Assembly: GCF_011045165.1 (NCBI RefSeq)
Contig: NZ_JAAKZI010000002.1
Location: 124,001 to 188,000 of the forward strand
DNA: 64,000 nt
Direction: 5' to 3'
DNA from: Arthrobacter silviterrae
Lineage (GTDB): Bacteria > Actinomycetota > Actinomycetes > Actinomycetales > Micrococcaceae
Below are positions 1-7,590 of the stretch, piece by piece. Position 1 is the first letter of the stretch, and each line of letters opens with the position of its first letter. Under the pieces are notes generated by a model. That model saw only the letters and a program-made list of their open reading frames with translations. It made no database searches and was not told the DNA's origin. Position numbers and translations under genes: made by a program.

Positions 1-1051
1 TGGCGCACTGGTACGTTGCCTCGGGGCCGGCCTGGGCGGAGCGGGCTCCCTGGCTGATTGATTCGAACGCCCCCACGGCATACTGCTGTTGGGCGGCGCT
101 GGTGCGGTCGGGGTACGGAATGGCGTCCGCCACCACCACGAAGGGATTCATGCCCAGCAGCCACGCCACCCGGTCTGTGCGTGGCGCCCTCTGGTCCTGC
201 ATCGGTCCATAGCAGGCGAACTGGTCGTTCTGGTCCGTGATGTCCTGGGGCAGTTCCGGTTGGCCAGACGGCTGGGAGGGGTCCACCGTGCCGTCAGGCC
301 CCGTCGCTACATAGCTGTTCTTGTAATACACCTGGTTCGCCTGCACGGTCCCGTCGGTGACCATCATGCCCAGTCCGAAGGCGATGAGCGTGCCAAACGT
401 CAGCGCGGCCACCACCAGGTACGTGACGACAATGGAGAACAGCGGGCGGTTGGCCAGCGCTGAAACTCCCACGCCCAGGGCACACACCACACCGAGTTCG
501 ATGGCCAGCATGAGCAGGGCAACGAGGATGTGGCCTGCCCCCAGTCCGCCCTGCAGAATGCCGAACACCAGGAACGGCACGCTCACCACCAAAAACGCCA
601 GGGCGGCACACCACGACGCCAGGAATTTGCCCCACAGCAGCTGGCCCGGCCGCAAAAGGGTGACTTGCATGATGGCCAGCGTGCCGCCCGCCCGGTCCCC
701 GCTGATCGCGTTGGCGGACAACGCCGGAGCCACCAGCAGCCCGAAAAGCAGCACGAAGGCCAGCACCGCCTCGAAGATGAGCGGACCGGGCCCGTTCGCC
801 GCGGAGCCCGCCACGCCGCCAAAGTCCCCCTGGGCGGAGCTCTGGACTTTCCAGCTTGCCCACGTCAGCGCGGTGACCAGCCAGATCAGGCCAAACCAGA
901 CCACCAGCATGATGTACCAGCCCCGGGCGCGCAGCCGCTGGCGCAATTCCATGCCCACCACAGCCCACACCCCGGCCGCGTAGGCACCCAGGCCCGACGG
1001 CCCCGCATCAGTCCGGGGCGCGGGGCCGGTTCCGTTCTCCATGATGGTCAT
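1..1051 (-). CDS. ABC-2 type exporter, permease subunit (partial, runs off left edge)
   Basis: The reading frame starts at ATG 1051 and stays open to base 1, giving about 350 residues without a stop. The visible part has an N-terminal cytoplasmic stretch, a first membrane helix (GWYIMLVVWFGLIWLV), then four or more helices around ALSANAISGDRAGGTL, a motif typical of ABC-2 family permeases. After the last visible helix comes a long polar extracytoplasmic region rich in D, Q and P. Its start overlaps the stop of the upstream ATPase gene as ATGA (1048-1051), so the two are translationally coupled and form one transporter. The substrate cannot be told from sequence. The C-terminus lies outside the window. 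Confidence 0.85.
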   Translation of the reverse strand, partial: MTIMENGTGPAPRTDAGPSGLGAYAAGVWAVVGMELRQRLRARGWYIMLVVWFGLIWLVTALTWASWKVQSSAQGDFGGVAGSAANGPGPLIFEAVLAFVLLFGLLVAPALSANAISGDRAGGTLAIMQVTLLRPGQLLWGKFLASWCAALAFLVVSVPFLVFGILQGGLGAGHILVALLMLAIELGVVCALGVGVSALANRPLFSIVVTYLVVAALTFGTLIAFGLGMMVTDGTVQANQVYYKNSYVATGPDGTVDPSQPSGQPELPQDITDQNDQFACYGPMQDQRAPRTDRVAWLLGMNPFVVVADAIPYPDRTSAAQQQYAVGAFESISQGARSAQAGPEATYQCA

Positions 1052-1998
1052 CGCTGTTCCACATCCAATCCCAGGTAGCTCTCTTCCAGGGCGCCGGCCG
1101 CCGGGGCAAATGCGGTGACGGCAACCCCTGCCCGCACCAGGTCCGCCAACAGCTGCGCGCCCTGGGCTTCCGTGCCGAGGGCCACGGAGACGGAATCCCG
1201 GCGGCCCTTCCCCGCGTCAAAGGAAACGCCCAGGCGGGTCAATTCCGCGGCCAGGGCTGCCGGGTCAAGCGCTGAGATGGCATATCGGCGGCCCTGCGCG
1301 GCGGCCTGGCCAACTGTTTGGACCAGGACTGTGCGGCCGGCGTTGACAAAAACAGCCCTGTCGGCGATTTCATCCAGTTCCGCCAAGACATGGGAAGAGA
1401 CGACGACGGCCTTCCCGTCCGCCGCCAGCCCGCGCAGGATACGCCGCAGGGACACCCGCGAGCCCGGGTCCAGGCCCGACGCCGGTTCATCCAGCAGCAG
1501 CACGTCCGGATCGTGGATCAGTGCCCGGGCCAGGCTCAGGCGCTGCTGCTGCCCGCGGGAAAGGACGCGCGCCTTTTGCTCGGCCAGCTCAGCCAGGTTG
1601 ACCAGGTCCAGCAATTCGTCAACGCGGGCCGGCAGCCGGCCCTTGGGCATCCGGTAGAACTTGCCCATGACAGTGAGGATTTCGCGGGCAGTCAGGGACT
1701 CCCACACGCCCAAGGTGTCCGGCATCCAGCCTATTCGGGCCCGCGCGGCGGCCGGCTCCTTCATGGGGTCAATTCCCATGACGCGCACGGTGCCGCTGTC
1801 GGGGGCCAGCAGGGAGGCCAGCACCAGCAGCAGCGTGGTTTTCCCGGCGCCGTTGGGGCCAATCAGCGCGGTCACCTCACCGGCCGGTGCATGCAGCTCC
1901 ATGTTTGCCACCGCCTGGACAGCGCCAAAGCGCCGCGAAATGCCCACGGCGGCCAGCCCCGTGAATGGTTCTGTTTCTGCTTCCACCACTGCCCCCAA
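1048..1998 (-). CDS. ABC transporter ATP-binding protein (ABC-2 exporter)
   Basis: A 316-residue nucleotide-binding subunit. Walker A is GPNGAGKTT near residue 50, the signature is [15 protein letters not shown], Walker B is [12 protein letters not shown], and the H-loop is SSHVLAEL. The C-terminal 100 residues after the ABC domain resemble the accessory tail of drug- or polymer-export ATPases (DrrA/CcmA-like). It forms a two-gene operon with the permease at 1-1051. The start ATG 1998 is the first in frame; the polar N-terminus allows a start a few codons further in. Energises export at the cytoplasmic membrane; cargo unknown. Confidence 0.9.
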   Translation of the reverse strand: MGAVVEAETEPFTGLAAVGISRRFGAVQAVANMELHAPAGEVTALIGPNGAGKTTLLLVLASLLAPDSGTVRVMGIDPMKEPAAARARIGWMPDTLGVWESLTAREILTVMGKFYRMPKGRLPARVDELLDLVNLAELAEQKARVLSRGQQQRLSLARALIHDPDVLLLDEPASGLDPGSRVSLRRILRGLAADGKAVVVSSHVLAELDEIADRAVFVNAGRTVLVQTVGQAAAQGRRYAISALDPAALAAELTRLGVSFDAGKGRRDSVSVALGTEAQGAQLLADLVRAGVAVTAFAPAAGALEESYLGLDVEQR

Positions 1999-2259
1999 AT
2001 GTCATCTGCCGCACCGGGCCCGGCACGGCCTTGGCACCATCCTAGGGTGGGCCGGCAGCGGAAGGCATCATCCCGGCGTCGTATCTTTGGATGGCGCCGC
2101 TGTCCGTCATGTGGACTCGCCAATTCCATCTTGGCGGTGGCGCCGCGCTAAACTGGGCCTTACTGCCATCCGCGCCAAAAGAGCCGCACCGGCCGCTGCG
2201 CTTGCGTGGATCGGAGCGAGCGGCAGCCCAGATTCCCCAGTCATTTGTTTGTGTTGCGT

Positions 2260-2265
2260 TAGGTT
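2260..2265 (+). promoter_or_regulatory. -10 box (TAGGTT) of a leaderless transcript before aspartate kinase
   Basis: TAGGTT fits TANNNT and ends 5 nt before the ATG at 2271. This is the usual actinobacterial leaderless geometry, where transcription starts at or next to the first base of the start codon. No Shine-Dalgarno sequence is visible before 2271 or before 2285. No convincing -35 box is seen. Confidence 0.5.
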
Positions 2266-2270
2266 AGCCG

Positions 2271-2288
2271 ATGAGTGTGCACCCATGA
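2271..2288 (+). CDS. Possible 5-codon leaderless upstream ORF (MSVHP) overlapping the aspartate kinase start
   Basis: ATG AGT GTG CAC CCA TGA starts right behind the TAGGTT box and its stop overlaps the aspartate kinase ATG as ATGA (2285-2288). If it is the transcript's 5' end, ribosomes would load on this ORF and reinitiate on the kinase gene, which has no visible ribosome-binding site. The peptide has no Lys, Thr or Met run, so classical attenuation by those end-products is not suggested. It could also be chance. Confidence 0.35.
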   Translation: MSVHP

Positions 2289-3571
2289 GCTTGATTGTTC
2301 AAAAGTATGGCGGATCGTCCGTGTCAGACGCCGCGGGCATCCTCCGTGTTGCCCGGCGTGTGGTGGAAACGCAAAATGCGGGGCATGAAGTGGTGGTGGT
2401 GGTCTCCGCCATGGGCGACACCACCGACGAACTGCTGGACTTGTCCGCGCAGGTTTCCGAGCACCCGCCGGCCCGTGAGCTGGACATGCTCATGACCGCC
2501 GGCGAACGCATTTCCATGGCGCTGCTGGCCATGGCCATTAGCTCCCACGGCGGCGTGGCACAGTCCTTCACAGGCAGCCAGGCCGGCATGATCACCGACG
2601 GCATCCACGGCAAGGCCCGCATCATCGACGTGGACCCCCACCGCGTGCGGACCTGCCTCGACAAGGGCAAAGTCGCCATTGTGGCCGGTTTCCAGGGCAT
2701 GAGCCGCACCACTCACGAGATCACGACCATGGGGCGCGGCGGCTCCGACACCACCGCCGTGGCACTCGCCGCGGCCCTGAATGCAGACGTTTGCGAGATT
2801 TACACCGACGTGGACGGCGTGTACACCGCCGATCCCCGCGTGGTGCCTACGGCGCAGAAAATAAGCAAGATCTCCAGCGAGGAAATGTTGGAGATGGCCG
2901 CCTCCGGGGCCAAGATCCTGCACCTGCGCTGCGTGGAATACGCCCGGCGCTTTGGCCTGCCCATCCATGTCCGGTCATCCTTTAGCGACCATGAAGGGAC
3001 CTGGGTCCTGCCCAGCCCCGACGACAAAATCAAGATCTCAGAGGGAGTTGCCTTGGAGCAGCCAATCATCTCCGGCGTGGCCCACGACCGGTCCGAAGCC
3101 AAGGTCACCGTGGTGGGCGTGCCGGACATTCCCGGCAAGGCGGCCATGATCTTTGGCATCATTGCCGGCGCGCACACGAACATCGACATGATCGTGCAGA
3201 ACATTTCCACCAAGGGGACCGCGAAGACGGACATCTCCTTCACCCTGCCCATGGTGGAGGGCGAGGACGCCCTGGCGGCCCTCCGTGCCCAGCAGGCTGA
3301 GGTGGGTTTCGAGGACCTGATCTATGACGACAAGATCGGCAAGCTCTCCCTCATTGGCGCCGGCATGCGATCCAACCCGGGCGTGTCACACCGTTTCTTC
3401 CAGGCGCTCTCCGACGCCGGGGTGAACATCGACCTGATCTCAACCTCGGAAATCCGCATTTCAGTGGTGACCCGGGCGGACCGGCTGGACGCGGCAGTCC
3501 GCGCCGTCCACCAGGCATTCGGGCTCGACGGCGAAGACGAGGCTACCGTGTACGGCGGCACCGGCCGCTAA
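2285..3571 (+). CDS. ask: Aspartate kinase
   Basis: 428 residues. Phosphorylates L-aspartate, the first step of Lys, Thr, Met and diaminopimelate synthesis. The N-terminal KYGGSSV motif is the family kinase signature (KFGGTSV variant), followed by the amino-acid kinase fold with [16 protein letters not shown] and [13 protein letters not shown]. Two ACT domains lie in the last 170 residues ([20 protein letters not shown] and [19 protein letters not shown]), the sites of feedback inhibition in this family. Length matches actinobacterial lysC/ask products. ATG 2285 is chosen because homology begins at [10 protein letters not shown]; the frame is open far upstream but non-homologous. An asd gene often follows ask but is absent here. 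An internal second start, known for the corynebacterial beta subunit, may exist but cannot be confirmed. Confidence 0.95.
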   Translation: MSLIVQKYGGSSVSDAAGILRVARRVVETQNAGHEVVVVVSAMGDTTDELLDLSAQVSEHPPARELDMLMTAGERISMALLAMAISSHGGVAQSFTGSQAGMITDGIHGKARIIDVDPHRVRTCLDKGKVAIVAGFQGMSRTTHEITTMGRGGSDTTAVALAAALNADVCEIYTDVDGVYTADPRVVPTAQKISKISSEEMLEMAASGAKILHLRCVEYARRFGLPIHVRSSFSDHEGTWVLPSPDDKIKISEGVALEQPIISGVAHDRSEAKVTVVGVPDIPGKAAMIFGIIAGAHTNIDMIVQNISTKGTAKTDISFTLPMVEGEDALAALRAQQAEVGFEDLIYDDKIGKLSLIGAGMRSNPGVSHRFFQALSDAGVNIDLISTSEIRISVVTRADRLDAAVRAVHQAFGLDGEDEATVYGGTGR

Positions 3572-3642
3572 GGCCGGCACCGCAACGGTGCCAGCCGGTT
3601 CGGTGCGGCGCGAGCAGCAGGACGCGGGCAGGCGGACGCGGG

Positions 3643-3867
3643 CTACGCGGACGGTTGGTCATCCTTCCGGATGGCGTAGTGATGGCCTTCCGAATCGGTG
3701 CCAACCTCGATCTGGGACAGTGTCTGGTCGCTTTCATCTTCAATGGCGTCGTGCCGGTGGACCACCGGGGAATCCATGTCGCCTTGGTCCGCCGGGCCAA
3801 AGACTGTCCGGAATCTATCGGTGGCATGCATGAACTTGGTGATGAATTTGTCGTTCCCTGTCATCAT
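3643..3867 (-). CDS. Small uncharacterised protein, paralogue of the next gene
   Basis: 74 residues from ATG 3867, which follows a purine-rich ribosome-binding site (GGAGAGGGGG). GTG 3873 is also in frame but overlaps that site. The N-terminal half, KFITKFMHATDRFRTVFGPA, is clearly related to the protein at 3953-4177 (RFVHRFMRFTGRLRMIFGPA), so the two are a tandem duplication. The middle is acidic and the C-terminus ends in a short Y/H-K-D segment shared in outline with the neighbour. No signal peptide, membrane segment or known domain. Function unknown. Confidence 0.7.
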   Translation of the reverse strand: MMTGNDKFITKFMHATDRFRTVFGPADQGDMDSPVVHRHDAIEDESDQTLSQIEVGTDSEGHHYAIRKDDQPSA

Positions 3868-3952
3868 CAACACCCCCTCTCCAGCTGGATGCGGTGTGAG
3901 CCGTATCTCACCAGTTTACGCCGGCGACGCCCGAAAGGCGCCTGGCCGGGCG

Positions 3953-4177
3953 TCAGCGAAGGGACTGGTCGTTCGGGTCCTTGGGCACCAGGTAGGTGGT
4001 GCCGTCCGGGCGCGTGATGGTGGCCCATTGCTCCGTGGCGGCCTGCTGCGCGCTGAGCAGGGCCTTGTTTTCCGGCGTCATTTCATGGTCCAGCGGACTG
4101 CTGTGGGCGGGGCCGAAAATCATGCGCAAGCGTCCGGTGAAACGCATGAACCGGTGGACAAAACGCTCGTCTGACAT
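3953..4177 (-). CDS. Small uncharacterised protein next to an OhrR-type regulator
   Basis: 74 residues, start ATG 4177. N-terminal amphipathic, basic motif RFVHRFMRFTGRLRMIFGPA, then a helical segment (TPENKALLSAQQAATEQW) and a short C-terminal TITRPDGTTYLVPKD beta-like stretch. Paralogue of the product at 3643-3867. It is divergent from the MarR/OhrR gene, with the 20-bp palindrome at 4225-4244 between them, so it is a plausible target of that regulator. I do not recognise the family beyond similarity to its neighbour. Confidence 0.75.
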   Translation of the reverse strand: MSDERFVHRFMRFTGRLRMIFGPAHSSPLDHEMTPENKALLSAQQAATEQWATITRPDGTTYLVPKDPNDQSLR

Positions 4178-4224
4178 GGGGTTCCCCGTGGATAGAAGGT
4201 AAGAGTGAGATCCATAGTAGCCTG

Positions 4225-4244
4225 TTAGTTAGTGCACTAACTAA
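4225..4244. promoter_or_regulatory. Perfect 20-bp palindrome, probable MarR/OhrR operator
   Basis: TTAGTTAGTGCACTAACTAA is its own reverse complement over all 20 bases. It lies between the divergent starts at 4177 (minus) and 4298 (plus). A symmetric A/T-rich operator of this size is typical of MarR-family dimers, including organic-peroxide sensors. The expected protein is the regulator encoded at 4298-4768, giving autoregulation and control of the divergent small gene. Confidence 0.75.
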
Positions 4245-4297
4245 TTGAGGGGCGGGCTGTTTTCCCGTCCCTCCACACCGATCCCGGGAGTTATAGA

Positions 4298-4768
4298 GTG
4301 GCCGCCAAGGACAACGACCTGCTGCTTGAACGGCAGCTGTGCTTTGGCCTGAGCGTTGCCTCACGCAGCGTCATTGCGGCGTACAAGCCGGTGCTTGCCC
4401 CGCTCCGGCTGACCCACCCGCAGTACCTGGTCATGCTGGCCCTGTGGGAGGAGGCCCCGCGCAAGGTCAAGGACATCGGCGCGGCCCTGCTGCTCGAGCC
4501 GGCAACGCTTTCGCCCCTGCTCAAGCGGCTGGAGGCGGCGGGCTATGTCACGCGGCACCGCTCGGAGGCTGACGAGCGCGCCCTGGCCGTGGACCTCACC
4601 CCCGCCGGGGCCGCCCTGCGGGAACAGGCTCTGTCCGTCCCCGGCACCATGATGGCCCGGCTGGGCCTGGACCGGCAGTCGGCAACAGCGCTCCACCAGT
4701 CCATGATGGCGCTGATCACGGCGGCAGCCCAGGCCGACAGCGCGGTGGGGTCTGGGCGTTCGACCTAG
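4298..4768 (+). CDS. MarR-family regulator, OhrR type (organic peroxide sensor)
   Basis: 156 residues, GTG start with GGGAG 7 nt upstream. The N-terminus LLLERQLCFGLSVASR matches the OhrR pattern that holds the reactive cysteine; here it is Cys15, the same number as in Bacillus OhrR. Next come LTHPQYLVMLALWEEAP and the winged helix (VKDIGAALLLEPATLSPLLKRLEAAGYVTRHRS, DERALAVDLTPAG). One-cysteine OhrR proteins lose DNA binding when Cys15 is oxidised. No ohr peroxidase gene is adjacent, so its targets are unusual or remote. The stop codon shares CTAG with the convergent response-regulator gene (4765-4768). Confidence 0.9.
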   Translation: MAAKDNDLLLERQLCFGLSVASRSVIAAYKPVLAPLRLTHPQYLVMLALWEEAPRKVKDIGAALLLEPATLSPLLKRLEAAGYVTRHRSEADERALAVDLTPAGAALREQALSVPGTMMARLGLDRQSATALHQSMMALITAAAQADSAVGSGRST

Positions 4769-5445
4769 TCGCCTCGAACAGCCCAATCTGGCTGGTCCGG
4801 GCGGACGAATCCTGATTCATAGCACCGCACCACCAGCTGGACACGATCTCTGGCACCAACTTTGGCGAGCACATGGGCCACGTGCGTCTTTACCGTGGTC
4901 TCACTCAGGAAAAGCATTCTGGCAATTTCAGCGTTTGACAATCCAGACGCAACGCCGCGGAGGACCTCCCCTTCCCGCTCCGTGAGCCGCCAGGAGCCAT
5001 GATTGCCTGCCGTTCGCGAGCGACGGTTGCCAAATTCTGATATGACGCGGGTTGTGACGGCAGGGTCAAGCAGAGCTTCCCCACCGGCAACGATGCGAAT
5101 GGCCTCCAGCATCCGTTCAGGAGGCGAATTCTTCAGCAGGAATCCACTTGCCCCAGCGTCAAGGGCTGCGAACACAGAATCGTCAGTGTCAAAGGTCGTA
5201 AGCATGACGATCTTCGTTGCGGCTCCTCCACGCGTGAGTTCCCGGGTCGCCTCCAGCCCGTCCACCGGTCCGGGCATCCGAATGTCCATCAGCGTAACGT
5301 CGGGCCGAATCCGACGCACCATCTGCACAGCCTCAGTCCCGGACCGGGCTTCGCCGGACACCACCAGGTCGGGTTCTGCGGAGATAATCATTTTGAAGCC
5401 GGCGAGAACTAGTTCCTGGTCGTCGACGATGGCCACGCTTGTCAT
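4765..5445 (-). CDS. NarL/FixJ-family response regulator
   Basis: 226 residues. N-terminal receiver with acidic pocket VDDQ (Asp8/9), phospho-acceptor Asp54 in TLMDIRMP, and Lys near residue 104 (FLLKNSPP). C-terminal LuxR-type helix-turn-helix begins at LTEREGEVLRGVASGLSNAEIA with recognition segment SETTVKTHVAHVLAKVG. The start overlaps the stop of the kinase gene as ATGA (5442-5445), so the pair is co-translated. Likely targets are the divergent genes from 6797 or genes elsewhere. Confidence 0.93.
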   Translation of the reverse strand: MTSVAIVDDQELVLAGFKMIISAEPDLVVSGEARSGTEAVQMVRRIRPDVTLMDIRMPGPVDGLEATRELTRGGAATKIVMLTTFDTDDSVFAALDAGASGFLLKNSPPERMLEAIRIVAGGEALLDPAVTTRVISEFGNRRSRTAGNHGSWRLTEREGEVLRGVASGLSNAEIARMLFLSETTVKTHVAHVLAKVGARDRVQLVVRCYESGFVRPDQPDWAVRGD

Positions 5446-6605
5446 CCGGCCCTCTGCACTTGCCCCACGGGCAGGCTCGCATCGACTGTAAAAAGTCCGC
5501 CCCCCTGGGACAGCTCAAGGCCGCCGCCGTAGGCCTCCACGCGTTCGCGAATTCCGGCGAGTCCATACCCACCCACCGTCCCCCCTGAAGAGGCGTCCCG
5601 GGTATGAAAGGCATTTCGCGCGGCTATATGGACGGCACTGTCATTGATTTCCACCTTCACCTCGACGCTGCTTTCAGGTGCGTGCTTGCGCGCATTGGTG
5701 AGTAGTTCCTGCACGATCCGATAGGTGGACACGGCAATTCCGGCCGGAACAAGGCCGCCGCGGCCTTCTAGGGTGAAGGCAACGTTTTGACCCGAAGTTC
5801 GCGCCTCGGACACGAGGGCGGGCAGATCGGCCAATGTCGGTTGGGGGGCCATGTCCGTAGCCTCTGCCCTCAAGATGCCCAAGACGCGGGCCAGCTCGGC
5901 AATGGCAGAGCGCCCGGTTTCCTCGATGCTGCCCAGAACCCTTGCAAGTTCGTCTTGTCCGGGCTGGAGCCGGAGCCGCACTGCTCCTGCCTGGATGCCC
6001 ATGACGCCCACGCCGTGTGCGATGACGTCATGCAGTTCGCGGGCAATGCCCAACCGCTCCTCGATGAGGGCCTTTTCAGTTTCGGCCTCCCTGAGCGCCT
6101 CTCTGGCGCGCGCCTCCGCCTCAAGCGCCAAGGTGTAGCGGTGGCGCGAATCACTGTATAGTCCAGCGATCGCCGGGGGAACGGCCAGTGCCAGTGTGAA
6201 CAGGAAGCTGTGTTGGAGGTTGGCAACGTCCAACCGGCCGCCTTCAAGAAGCATTCCCGCAACAATGGCGACAATGAGCGCCACCACCGCGATCCCCCTG
6301 CGACGACCGTGGAGCGCGGCAAATGTAAGAAATACAACCCAGAACACCGGGATGATGGGAACGGAGGTATCCTGGGTGCTCACGCCCAGGGGAGCTTCAG
6401 CAGCGAGCGTGCCGGCAACGGCAAGGACGGAAAACAGCGGATGGCGTCTCCTGGCCATGAGTCCCGCGGCAATCACGCAGGCGCCGATCACAGCCACCGG
6501 CATTCCAGGTGGCTGCACGGCCAGCTGTTCGGCGATCAGCAACACCCACAGCATGGCAGGCGCCACTGCCGGATGCACTTCGGTCAAACGTCCACCAATC
6601 CCCAT
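5442..6605 (-). CDS. DesK-type sensor histidine kinase
   Basis: 387 residues. The N-terminal 140 residues hold about five hydrophobic helices with only short loops, as in DesK/LiaS-like intramembrane sensors. A coiled linker leads to a HisKA_3 domain (ERLGIARELHDVIAHGVGVM, phospho-His about residue 192) and a HATPase domain with N-box ELLTNARKHAP and G-box GGYGLAGIRERVEAYGG. Start ATG 6605 is preferred over the longer frame to 6722 because GGGAGG sits 6 nt upstream and the extra residues are not membrane-like. Signal unknown. Confidence 0.92.
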   Translation of the reverse strand: MGIGGRLTEVHPAVAPAMLWVLLIAEQLAVQPPGMPVAVIGACVIAAGLMARRRHPLFSVLAVAGTLAAEAPLGVSTQDTSVPIIPVFWVVFLTFAALHGRRRGIAVVALIVAIVAGMLLEGGRLDVANLQHSFLFTLALAVPPAIAGLYSDSRHRYTLALEAEARAREALREAETEKALIEERLGIARELHDVIAHGVGVMGIQAGAVRLRLQPGQDELARVLGSIEETGRSAIAELARVLGILRAEATDMAPQPTLADLPALVSEARTSGQNVAFTLEGRGGLVPAGIAVSTYRIVQELLTNARKHAPESSVEVKVEINDSAVHIAARNAFHTRDASSGGTVGGYGLAGIRERVEAYGGGLELSQGGGLFTVDASLPVGQVQRAG

Positions 6606-6796
6606 TCCACGCCTCCCAGGAACTTTATTCCATTGTCCGCCCAAAGACGGTGGCCGTCCTCGTTCCGGAGGATGAAAATGCCCGGCCGTTTTTCGTCCGA
6701 GCGAAGGGTGTCGACGGACCACGAGGCCGACGACTCAGGACCGCAACCGTGCCCAAGATGGAACATCACATTCGGCAATGCCCATAGGAGGAAACA

Positions 6797-7024
6797 ATGT
6801 CCAAGAATCGAGTGCCTGCACTGGCGCAAATTGCCATGTCACTGGCTGGAATGGCCGCCGTATTCTTCGTCGTCGCATCCCTGTCCAAGTCCGCCACGAG
6901 TGGCTTTGGAGCTGTTGTCGGAAACATTTCCTGGTACGGCCTCCTGCTCAGCCTCATCGCGCTGGCAGTGGTCGGTTGCACCACGGCAGCCAGGGCACTT
7001 CTGCGCCACCGGGCAACCCGCTGA
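6797..7024 (+). CDS. Small two-helix membrane protein divergent from the histidine kinase
   Basis: 75 residues with a strong ribosome-binding site (AGGAGG, 6 nt before ATG). Two hydrophobic segments, about residues 8-27 (LAQIAMSLAGMAAVFFVVAS) and 45-63 (ISWYGLLLSLIALAVVGCT), and a basic C-terminus RALLRHRATR. No known domain. It lies 191 bp from the kinase start and 42 bp before a secreted-protein gene with which it probably forms an operon controlled by the two-component system. Function unknown. Confidence 0.75.
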   Translation: MSKNRVPALAQIAMSLAGMAAVFFVVASLSKSATSGFGAVVGNISWYGLLLSLIALAVVGCTTAARALLRHRATR

Positions 7025-7066
7025 AACAAGGGGCCGCTGGGCGGCCCAATCGAGAAAGGATCCACA

Positions 7067-7555
7067 ATGCACACGAGCACATGGCGCATGTCGGCCGTGG
7101 CCGCGGCCGTCGCAGCCGCTCTGGCCACCGGCGCAACGGGAGCCAATGCCACAACTTACCACCAACGGATTGACTTCCCCGCCACTGGCGCGAGACTTGA
7201 TTGCGGCGCGGCCGCGCTGACCGTTACAGGGGGCCGGCTCATTGGAGAGTTCAACGAATCAACCGACGGCGCCGGGCTGTTCCACTATGAGGGAACCAAC
7301 GTTGCAAGCGACGTCACGGCCCGGGACCAGTTCGGGGCATCGTATCGAATTGTGGGCACCAGCAGTTTTTCCGGAGTCTCCGTGGACGCCGCCGGCATCT
7401 CCAATGTGCGCTGGCGGAGCCGGGTCAAATTCACAGTCCTCCGGGCCGACGGCGGGCAGTTTGGTAGCGTCAGCACCATTGAGCGGCTGACTGGTTCAGG
7501 CCTCGTCTCGCTGAACCTGGGGAGCTGCGCGGCGTCGGGAGGCGGCGGAGACTGA
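7067..7555 (+). CDS. Secreted protein of unknown function
   Basis: 162 residues. N-terminal signal peptide: MHTSTWRMS, then an Ala/Val-rich core and a likely cleavage after GANA near residue 29. The mature part is beta-rich and polar with only two cysteines (LDCGAAALT and LGSCAAS), possibly forming one disulfide that joins the ends of the domain. The pattern (TGGRLIGEFNESTDGAGLFHYEGTN) suggests a beta-sandwich; I do not recognise the family. GAAAGGA is the ribosome-binding site. Probably co-transcribed with 6797-7024. Confidence 0.75.
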   Translation: MHTSTWRMSAVAAAVAAALATGATGANATTYHQRIDFPATGARLDCGAAALTVTGGRLIGEFNESTDGAGLFHYEGTNVASDVTARDQFGASYRIVGTSSFSGVSVDAAGISNVRWRSRVKFTVLRADGGQFGSVSTIERLTGSGLVSLNLGSCAASGGGGD

Positions 7556-7578
7556 CCCCACCCCCGTACCCGACGGCG

Positions 7579-7584
7579 GATAAT
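7579..7584 (+). promoter_or_regulatory. -10 box (GATAAT) of a leaderless transcript
   Basis: GATAAT is followed by 6 nt and then the ATG at 7591. No ribosome-binding site is visible, so the mRNA probably starts at the A of ATG. Confidence 0.55.
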
Positions 7585-7590
7585 GGACTC

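Noticed and set aside
1661-2284. Aspartate kinase starting at 1661
   Set aside because: The first 208 codons are antisense to the ABC ATPase and non-homologous; family homology begins at [10 protein letters not shown] (2285).
3000-3100. Internal start for a separate aspartate kinase beta subunit
   Set aside because: Known in corynebacteria, but no internal start codon with a convincing ribosome-binding site was identified here.
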